A stretch of DNA of 25,516 nucleotides from a virus. The stretch covers positions 1 to 25,516 of the IMG/VR virus record IMGVR_UViG_3300005590_000069; one strand, given 5' to 3'. Below, in pieces: positions 19,683 to 25,516 of this stretch. The position numbers were made by a program, and so were the translations under genes. Under the pieces are notes generated by a model. That model saw only the letters and a list, made by a program, of their open reading frames with translations, did no database searches and was not told the origin of the DNA. How positions within the stretch are numbered: the stretch's first letter is position 1; the number at the start of each line of letters is the position of its first letter.

Positions 19683-19712
19683 ATTTTAGACCACACGGTC
19701 TTATGATGTCAA
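19683..19712 (-). promoter_or_regulatory. promoter for the major capsid gene
   Basis: Leftward TTGACA (19712-19707), 18-base spacer, TAAAAT (19688-19683). Its -35 overlaps the end of the protease gene. The spacer holds the inverted repeat AGACC-GTGT-GGTCT, a possible operator. Confidence 0.6.
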
Positions 19713-20492
19713 GTAAATTTTGCCCGATTGACGCGCCATCTCGAAGCGGACCAATTCAGACTCGCTTGCGCTACGGACGGACACGGCGGGATTGCGGAAA
19801 CCCTTCGGATCACAAAATGCCACATAGGCCTTGGACCTTAAGAGTTCAGGGTCGTTGACCATTTGAGTCTGGGGCAATACGCCCGCAGGAATCCCGAACT
19901 CCTTCACAGCAACGCCACGCGGGATCAAGCCCTTGCCCACGGCCGTGACAAAAGCGTCCGCATTGGACTGGACCGGCGCGACAGACCATTCCAAGAGCTT
20001 CCACTTAGATATCACGTTACGCACCGATTCGCCAAACATCTCCTTATCGCGTTTGCTGGGCTGGCGTTGCTCGATGGGGATAAACCCCACGCTGATGCCC
20101 ACGCGTTTGCCCAGCTCCTTGGATTGGGTCACAAACGCACGCACAAAATCGGGGAAAAACTCGCCCGAAAAATCCTTGGGCCGCTTCAGAAAATTCGCCT
20201 TGGCCAGCCAGCCCTTGTCGGATCTTTTTAACGCGCCGGGGATCGCAATGGGCCTGTCGTAATTGTGGTTCCAGAACACAGAACCCGACACGTTGAATTC
20301 GCTGGGGTCCATGCCCAGAGGCAGCAAAACCTCTTTGTCGCGATCAACCGAATCCGTCGTGATCTTGGCCGTGAACGCGAACGGGTCGATCTCAGAATCA
20401 ACCTCGGCTGCGACCTGCTTGAGCTTGACCTCGGCATCTTCGTCGAGGCGGTGCCGTTTCTTGATGCCCGCAATAACAAGATTAGTTTCCAT
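19701..20492 (-). CDS. HK97-type prohead protease
   Basis: 263 residues. VFWNHNYDRPIAIPGALKR (72-90) carries the catalytic His of the family (His 76), and GKRVGISVGFIPI (128-140) the catalytic Ser (Ser 134), as in HK97 gp4-type assemblins. EWSVAPVQSNADAFV (173-187) is another standard segment. It cleaves capsid delta domains and itself during prohead maturation. The start overlaps the portal stop by 11 bases. Confidence 0.9.
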   Translation of the reverse strand: METNLVIAGIKKRHRLDEDAEVKLKQVAAEVDSEIDPFAFTAKITTDSVDRDKEVLLPLGMDPSEFNVSGSVFWNHNYDRPIAIPGALKRSDKGWLAKANFLKRPKDFSGEFFPDFVRAFVTQSKELGKRVGISVGFIPIEQRQPSKRDKEMFGESVRNVISKWKLLEWSVAPVQSNADAFVTAVGKGLIPRGVAVKEFGIPAGVLPQTQMVNDPELLRSKAYVAFCDPKGFRNPAVSVRSASESELVRFEMARQSGKIYLTS

Positions 20493-23049
20493 CGTTCACG
20501 TCCCTTAATACAGCCACCAGGTCGCACCGGTCGTTCGGGTGCAGGGGTGGTCCCTGGATGTCCCTGAAATTCACCTTGAGTGTACCGCCCTCCGTGCCCT
20601 GAACCACATCGCCCAGCTTGAAAAAACTATCGTCTAGCCCGACCGTCTTGTTATTGAACTGTGCCGCTAGAGACTTGCAGAACTCGCAGGCGTTCGGTGC
20701 CAGCAGCCACTGCACGCCCTCGACCACGCCCGACTGGCGCCACGACTCTTTCTTGCCCTGGACAAACGCGTCGGCCGATTCGGTGCGGGCGATTGCGTCG
20801 GCACGGGCACGGCTAAACGCGCCGGTCTCCTCGATCGATCGGCTCAACTCTGTAGGGGTAGCGCCCTGGCCGACCCCATCGTTCAACACCTGCTCGACAC
20901 GGGCGCGGGTCACGCCGCTTAATTCACCGGCCAACAGTGTGGTGCGGCTACGGATAAAGTCTGTCACCTGCTGTGATGTGATATCAAACCCGGTAACGCC
21001 GATATCCGACAGCCCACGCTCAAAAGACGCCCTGAGCATTTCAGACAGCGGCTCAAATATGGCGTCCTCCAGGTCACCGCTCATGGCTTCGATACGGTCC
21101 AGCACGCGCTGAATCTCACGGCTTGTGATCTTGAGGCGCACATCGCCCTTGAGCGTCTTGCCAACGATGCCCATAACGTCTTCGGACACCTGATCGAACA
21201 CGCCCTGCACCGCGTCACGCAGACGCGTCTCGGGCGTCACCGGCTGGTCGTCTCGGATGTCCTGGTCTGCGGCGACCTTGTAGATTAGTTCTGATTGGCT
21301 AAATGACTTTCCTGACGGGCAGTTGCAGCCGTCATTGGCTAGGTCTGTATGCTTGGCGGCGGGTTGGGTGGAGTCGGCCTCTGATGCGTCGGCGCTGGCG
21401 TCCTGTTCGTTGGCCAAGGAGGCCGATTCCTCTCCGACCCCAGTATCGGCCTCCACTGCTTTAGGGACCACTCCACTAACATCGACATCAGATCTTTCAC
21501 TATCCAACACATCCACGCCATCAACACCACCGGCAACGCTATCAGCTTCTTCATCACGACTAAGCCCCTTTAATACCTTCTCCACAATCTTCTCGATATC
21601 ACTGTCCTGCAAGCCTACCGACCGGTTCTCAATCTGGATACGTGCCGACTCCTGCTCCGTCGCGGGACGCGCCGACGGCTGCGCGGACAACCCAAAGCCA
21701 GCCAGCGGGTTGGGCTGAACACCGATGGGCTGGCCGTTGACCAGCAACTTGTCCGCCATCGGGTCGTCGTGCGGCTCGTCGCCGATCCGCTCCCGCACCT
21801 CGTTCAGCGTGCGGATACCACCGCTCGACAGGCGCGTGTTTTCCTCTAGCTCAAACTGCTTGTCCGCAGGCACGGGGTTATCAAACGCCAGCACCGCGTC
21901 GTCCTGGATATCGAACATCGGCAACAGCTTCTCGTTGAGCTTCTGCTCGATCAGCTTGATGCTCGGCAGGATCGTCGATTCACGCCACTGAGCGTACCCG
22001 GTCTTGCTCGACGCCAGGTTCGGGTCGTTGGCCTTGAGCATCGACACCGGCACGCCAAACACCGCCGAGATTTCTTCAACCACCTCGTCGCGACCCGTAA
22101 GGTCTTTGGGCGGGAAGTTGAGCGGCTTAAGCTCAACGTCACCGGAAAAGCTCAAGAACCTGCCGGACTTGCGAGAACCCATCAGCTTCTGTTCGACCTT
22201 CGTCTCAAGGCGGTCAAGCTGATCTCCCTGCGTACCCGCCTTAGCCACCATCAGGTAATCCGGCCGGGCGTGGTTGTCGGCCATCGCAAGGTCCATCTCG
22301 TGGTTGGACTCATTGAGCTTCACTACACCCCACGCCGCCTCGGGCTTGCCCATTCCGTAATACAACCCGTCACGGCCGGGGTTAGTGGTCCTGAAGTGCA
22401 CCACCTCATCAACCGCGTAATCAAGCTGCGACGAACTATCGCGGCCGTACACGTAGCCACGGATGAACTGTTCACGGTCGGGCACGACAAACATCCACTG
22501 GCTGGGCATGGGCCACAGCTCGCCGGGCACGCCCAGGTTATTGACCACGGGGTGCAGGTACGCGTTGCCGATCAGCTCAAGGTAAAGCGCAACCAATTGG
22601 ATCAGGTCGAACTGATTGAACCACGGGTTCACGTTCTTGAGCAGTTCCAGGACCGGGTGGGTATCTACGACCTCCTCGAAATCTTCGCCGAACTCGATCA
22701 CCTTCCGCATGGTCTGCTTGTGGGGCGTGATCATGCCCATAGGGCCAGACGCATCGCCATACAGATACCGCTTGGATTGCCTCGTAGCGGGCCGTGTGTT
22801 CCACAGCTTGTTGACGCCTGATCGATTCCGAACAAACAGACGCAACGGCACGGACGATACCGCGGTGGCGTTGATGCTGGCGGCGGCATAAACCCAGGAC
22901 CGGTACGACGCGATCGCCGCCTCAGGATTGAACGGACGCTGCTTGGCACCGAACCGGCCCGAGCCCTCGATGACGCGAACCGATGAGTTGAGCCACTGGT
23001 CGCGGCTGGACTGTGCCTTGTGATAGATATGGGGCGCGTAGGGTTTCAT
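20482..23049 (-). CDS. portal protein fused to a MuF-like minor head domain
   Basis: 855 residues from ATG 23049 (ATGA with the terminase stop; an in-frame GTG lies at 23055). Residues 1-460 are a phage portal of the HK97/SPP1 type: PHKQTMRKVIEFGEDFEEVV, NAYLHPVVNNLGVPGELWPM, EVVHFRTTNPGRDGLYYGMG, and ISAVFGVPVSMLKANDPNLA. Residues 480-620 are a low-complexity acidic linker with Cys-containing DGCNCPSG. Residues 640-855 are a MuF/SPP1-gp7-like region: RARVEQVLNDGVGQGATPTE, RARADAIARTESADAFVQGK, CEFCKSL and GPPLHPNDRCDLVAV. Normally these are two genes. Confidence 0.9.
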   Translation of the reverse strand: MKPYAPHIYHKAQSSRDQWLNSSVRVIEGSGRFGAKQRPFNPEAAIASYRSWVYAAASINATAVSSVPLRLFVRNRSGVNKLWNTRPATRQSKRYLYGDASGPMGMITPHKQTMRKVIEFGEDFEEVVDTHPVLELLKNVNPWFNQFDLIQLVALYLELIGNAYLHPVVNNLGVPGELWPMPSQWMFVVPDREQFIRGYVYGRDSSSQLDYAVDEVVHFRTTNPGRDGLYYGMGKPEAAWGVVKLNESNHEMDLAMADNHARPDYLMVAKAGTQGDQLDRLETKVEQKLMGSRKSGRFLSFSGDVELKPLNFPPKDLTGRDEVVEEISAVFGVPVSMLKANDPNLASSKTGYAQWRESTILPSIKLIEQKLNEKLLPMFDIQDDAVLAFDNPVPADKQFELEENTRLSSGGIRTLNEVRERIGDEPHDDPMADKLLVNGQPIGVQPNPLAGFGLSAQPSARPATEQESARIQIENRSVGLQDSDIEKIVEKVLKGLSRDEEADSVAGGVDGVDVLDSERSDVDVSGVVPKAVEADTGVGEESASLANEQDASADASEADSTQPAAKHTDLANDGCNCPSGKSFSQSELIYKVAADQDIRDDQPVTPETRLRDAVQGVFDQVSEDVMGIVGKTLKGDVRLKITSREIQRVLDRIEAMSGDLEDAIFEPLSEMLRASFERGLSDIGVTGFDITSQQVTDFIRSRTTLLAGELSGVTRARVEQVLNDGVGQGATPTELSRSIEETGAFSRARADAIARTESADAFVQGKKESWRQSGVVEGVQWLLAPNACEFCKSLAAQFNNKTVGLDDSFFKLGDVVQGTEGGTLKVNFRDIQGPPLHPNDRCDLVAVLRDVNDGN

Positions 23050-24290
23050 TGCCACATGCTTTCATTGTTAAACCTGCCGGTTTCGCCTGAGTCGCCGATC
23101 ACGCGGACACGCACAGTATTCTTGGTCTGTTCTTTCCAGCACTTCACGGCCAATGCCAGGGCACAAACGCCGTCGTCATGCAATCCAGAGGGCGCTTGGT
23201 ATCGAACATGACCGCCGGGGCGGTACTCGTACTCGAACGACTCGACCTCGTTAGTGAGCCAGCCCTCGGGGAAGCGAACCTCGTTGCGCTGGATCGAAGA
23301 TGCCAGGCCTTCCATGAGCTGCTGCTTGCTGGTGCTCGTAAACTTGAACCCGCTGATATTGGCCCGGATGCGCTGAAAATCTTCCACGATAGGGTCGCCG
23401 ACACCCGTCGAGTCCACCAGCGTCTTCCAGCCATTGACTTGTGATAGCACGCGCTGGCGCGTCTGGCCCCAATCGATCTGGAACCGGTCCAACGAACACA
23501 CACGTCCCTCCGCGTCCAATCCGCATACAACGGTCCAGTCCTGGCTCTTGGCAAGGTCCACGCCAAACGCCACCGGTGGTGATTCAGAAATCCTATCGAT
23601 CACGCATTCACGTATGGCCTTGATGCCGAACGGGTTGCCGCCGTCATCGGCCGGGATGCCTAAATATTCCTGCTCAAAAATGTGCAAGAGCCCCGACTTC
23701 TCGTATTCGGCCCTCGCTTCATCGACCTCGCCCATGTTGATGTAAGGGTTGTCTGCCGTGCCCATACACCAAGAGGCCCAGCCCTTGTCGCCCTGCTCAC
23801 CCTTGGCAAACAGTGTCTGGAAATACTTACGGCCACGCGGCGTCCCCAAAAACCATCCGTCACCGCCAAGATCAGACAACGTGGGACGTAGTGATTCGGT
23901 CCAGACCCGCTGTAGGTCACGCACAAGTGAGGCCTCGTCAACAATGATGCGTTTGTATTTCCTGCCGCGTCCCGAGTCGGGGTCATCCAGTGACCAGAAG
24001 TCGATGGACCCGCCCGTAATCAGATCGACGCGCTGCTCTGTTTTATTGACGGACGATATCAACGTCTTGATCCGTCTTGTGATTTCCCGCCAAGGCTCCA
24101 TAAGGTACTTGTAGGTCGGTGCGAACCACCCGACCGGATCTCCATGGAACGCGGGGTCTTGGGCAAGGTCTTGACCAAACCTCGTCTTGCCCCATCTCCT
24201 GCCGCAACGCACAACGTTGAATCGCTTCGCGTTATCGAGGATGTGCTGCTGCCCAGCGTGAAGCTTGGGCACATCAATCGTGAAGTTCAT
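23046..24290 (-). CDS. terminase large subunit
   Basis: 414 residues. Walker A CGRRWGKT (29-36), Walker B RIIVDEAS (114-121), coupling motif GTPRGR (150-155) for the ATPase that pumps DNA into the prohead. The nuclease part has FGVDLAKSQDWTVV (243-256), DSTGVGDP (294-301) and the acidic LHDDGVCALAL (371-381), the usual RNase H-like metal sites. All motifs are intact. Overlaps the small subunit gene by 17 bases. Confidence 0.97.
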   Translation of the reverse strand: MNFTIDVPKLHAGQQHILDNAKRFNVVRCGRRWGKTRFGQDLAQDPAFHGDPVGWFAPTYKYLMEPWREITRRIKTLISSVNKTEQRVDLITGGSIDFWSLDDPDSGRGRKYKRIIVDEASLVRDLQRVWTESLRPTLSDLGGDGWFLGTPRGRKYFQTLFAKGEQGDKGWASWCMGTADNPYINMGEVDEARAEYEKSGLLHIFEQEYLGIPADDGGNPFGIKAIRECVIDRISESPPVAFGVDLAKSQDWTVVCGLDAEGRVCSLDRFQIDWGQTRQRVLSQVNGWKTLVDSTGVGDPIVEDFQRIRANISGFKFTSTSKQQLMEGLASSIQRNEVRFPEGWLTNEVESFEYEYRPGGHVRYQAPSGLHDDGVCALALAVKCWKEQTKNTVRVRVIGDSGETGRFNNESMWQ

Positions 24291-24618
24291 CTTCGCTCTG
24301 CCTTACGGGTTCTTCGACCCGGTTAATCGTGATATTGATTTGCCCGTCGCTCTTGAGTTCTTGCTTGTCGGTTTGATCTAACTCTTGCTTGCCCAGCCAT
24401 ATGAGCATCGTCGGGTTGCCTGAACTGGCGCATAACATCTGCAATTTCCTGATCTGCATCCTCCTTCGCGACCTGCTTTTTCTTAATATTTCGGAAAAAC
24501 GCTTGCGTATGGTGCCTTCATCACAACCCATCACGTCCGCGATGTCGGTATTCCTAGCGCCGTCTTCGGCTAACTGAGCAACTTGCTGCTCGTCAATATC
24601 AAGTTTGGGCCTCGCCAT
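24274..24618 (-). CDS. terminase small subunit-like protein
   Basis: 114 residues with a helix-turn-helix, ARNTDIADVMGCDEGTIRKR (21-40), a Lys/Arg-rich helix RKSRSRRRMQIRKLQMLCAS, a 'GNPTMLIWLGKQELDQ' segment typical of phage small terminases, and an acidic tail. Shine-Dalgarno AAGGGA. Location directly before the large subunit with a coding overlap supports it. Confidence 0.85.
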   Translation of the reverse strand: MARPKLDIDEQQVAQLAEDGARNTDIADVMGCDEGTIRKRFSEILRKSRSRRRMQIRKLQMLCASSGNPTMLIWLGKQELDQTDKQELKSDGQINITINRVEEPVRQSEDELHD

Positions 24619-24635
24619 CGATTATCCCTTGACTT

Positions 24636-24986
24636 TCAGCTCGAATCAGCAATAACATCAAGCTCCACATTGCGCACAAGCGTTTGAGCGGGACTTGAAT
24701 CTGTTGTTGCTGTGATCTTGATCGTGTAACGCTTTGTTGACGCATCACCTCCACTGACACTGAACTGAACCGCCTGACCTATCGCAACGGACTCACCCAG
24801 TATCGTAAGCGCTGCTGTATTGACAACCTTACTGCCCAGCGTCAGGTCTGATGTCGTGACCTCAACGATTGTAGGCGTGCCTGTTAGAAGCTCTCCTGTA
24901 TCGAGCAGTTCGGCAAACGACACCGCGACGTTACGCACATCACTTTCGGTCTTGCACTGGACTTGTGGCGCTGTGGCTACACTCAT
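24636..24986 (-). CDS. beta-rich virion protein, possibly a fibre-tail adaptor
   Basis: 116 residues, ATG in an ATGA overlap with the upstream gene. Two-part beta sequence: FAELLDTGELLTGTPTIVEV, LTLGSKVVNTAALTILGESV, AIGQAVQFSVSGGDASTKRY, TIKITATTDSSPAQTLVRNV. The pattern 'F..LDTGE.L.GTP.i.v' fits small Ig-like proteins annotated in some phages as fibre-tail adaptors (Gp77-like), so virion location is likely, but that name is tentative. Confidence 0.7.
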   Translation of the reverse strand: MSVATAPQVQCKTESDVRNVAVSFAELLDTGELLTGTPTIVEVTTSDLTLGSKVVNTAALTILGESVAIGQAVQFSVSGGDASTKRYTIKITATTDSSPAQTLVRNVELDVIADSS

Positions 24987-25156
24987 GACCCTTCGCCTTC
25001 CTTAGCAGAGTAATGCAACTTGTTTTCTTCCATAGCGTAATGAACCTTTGAATCGTCCATCTTGTATTGCAGCCCTTCTGCGGTGGGTACTTGAACGATA
25101 GGCGCCGTACCGCCTCCCATCCCAACACCATGCAATAACAGAAGCACTAAAGACAT
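24983..25156 (-). CDS. 57-residue phage protein
   Basis: ATG 25156, one base after the upstream TGA. MSLVLLLLHGVGMGGGTAPI begins with a short hydrophobic segment and Gly-rich turn, then VPTAEGLQYKMDDSKVHYAM and a charged end. Reads like a small membrane-targeted or virion peptide. A longer frame starting at 25189 overlaps the upstream gene and is less likely. Confidence 0.55.
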   Translation of the reverse strand: MSLVLLLLHGVGMGGGTAPIVQVPTAEGLQYKMDDSKVHYAMEENKLHYSAKEGEGS

Positions 25157-25157
25157 A

Positions 25158-25516
25158 TCAGACCTCGACGTATGTAAGGCATCCGTCAACCGAAACGGCA
25201 GCGCTCAATTCCAGGTTAAGCAACGCGTTGTCAGCGGTTTCAAACCAACCTGCCGGGTTGTATGGCAGAGTAAAACCACTGTTTGCCGTAAGGTCCATCT
25301 GACCCGTAAGTGCTGTCCCGCCTGCGCCAGATTCAAACCTGGCATCGACATCACCACCCGCAACCATAAAAAGTGACAAGACCCTTATTTTGATACCTGC
25401 GCCCGCAGCGGCAACGAGCGTATTATCTCCCGACGAAGCGTCATCAATCACTGCGTATTGAACCGCTGATGTGGCATCTGGGAGCTGCGTCGTTTTGAGA
25501 TTACCGAACCGGTCGG
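25158..25516 (-). CDS. virion-associated conserved phage protein, 5' end cut by the window
   Basis: An open frame from the right edge (DRFGNLKTTQLPDATSAVQY, ...) to TGA at 25160-25158; an internal GTG at 25451 is only an apparent start, because the upstream frame is open and family-like. The core, GAGIKIRVLSLFMVAGGDVD, then ARFESGAGGTALTGQM and GFTLPYNPAGWFETA, ending NLELSAAVSVDGCLTYVEV, is a widespread phage family of structural-type beta proteins with unknown exact role. Confidence 0.8.
   Translation of the reverse strand, partial: DRFGNLKTTQLPDATSAVQYAVIDDASSGDNTLVAAAGAGIKIRVLSLFMVAGGDVDARFESGAGGTALTGQMDLTANSGFTLPYNPAGWFETADNALLNLELSAAVSVDGCLTYVEV

Overview
The window is a stretch of a tailed double-stranded DNA phage or prophage. 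It carries a nearly complete HK97-fold head and tail module (small and large terminase, portal, prohead protease, major capsid protein, connectors, tail terminator, tail tube, tail chaperones, tape measure) followed by a left half of small phage accessory genes. Gene order suggests a siphovirus with a very short tail. No integrase, repressor, replicase, holin or endolysin was recognised. The host is uncertain. A tRNA with a His anticodon has A73 and no G-1, as in alphaproteobacterial tRNA-His, and an entericidin-like lipoprotein points to a diderm host. Both are weak clues.

Layout: everything reads leftward (minus strand) except one small gene at 9196-9501. From the right edge: three small virion-type genes (25516-24636), terminases (24618-23046), portal fused to a MuF-like domain, protease and capsid (23049-18187), head completion and connectors (18146-15774), tail terminator, tube and chaperones (15777-14151), a short tape measure (14150-13302), distal tail or unknown structural proteins including a Cys-rich one (13301-10328), and a sulfotransferase fused to a zinc-ribbon-like tail (10328-9516). 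An A/T-rich regulatory gap (9026-9195) carries a good leftward sigma70-like promoter and two palindromes. It starts the accessory block (9025-1), whose genes mostly overlap by ATGA or lie a few bases apart, so it probably forms long translationally coupled operons.

The accessory block contains an ssDNA-binding-like protein with an acidic DDDEEIPF tail, several families common in phages, an entericidin-like lipoprotein, and three unrelated proteins that each end in a short repeat held in strict register (Ala-rich tripeptides, a W/R/L-x-Ala-x tetrad, and a Cys-x-x triplet running for 30 units).

The most notable non-coding element lies at 6972-7155 on the minus strand. It is a compact structured RNA closed by a perfect 19-bp helix. 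Inside it is a complete hammerhead ribozyme core with both closed hairpins and a GUA cleavage triplet, placed in the 5' leader of a small gene and downstream of the tRNA. A second noteworthy signal is a canonical -1 slippery heptamer (CCCTTTA) at the end of the tail chaperone gene. It leads into a hidden 52-codon ORF, reproducing the lambda G/GT arrangement.
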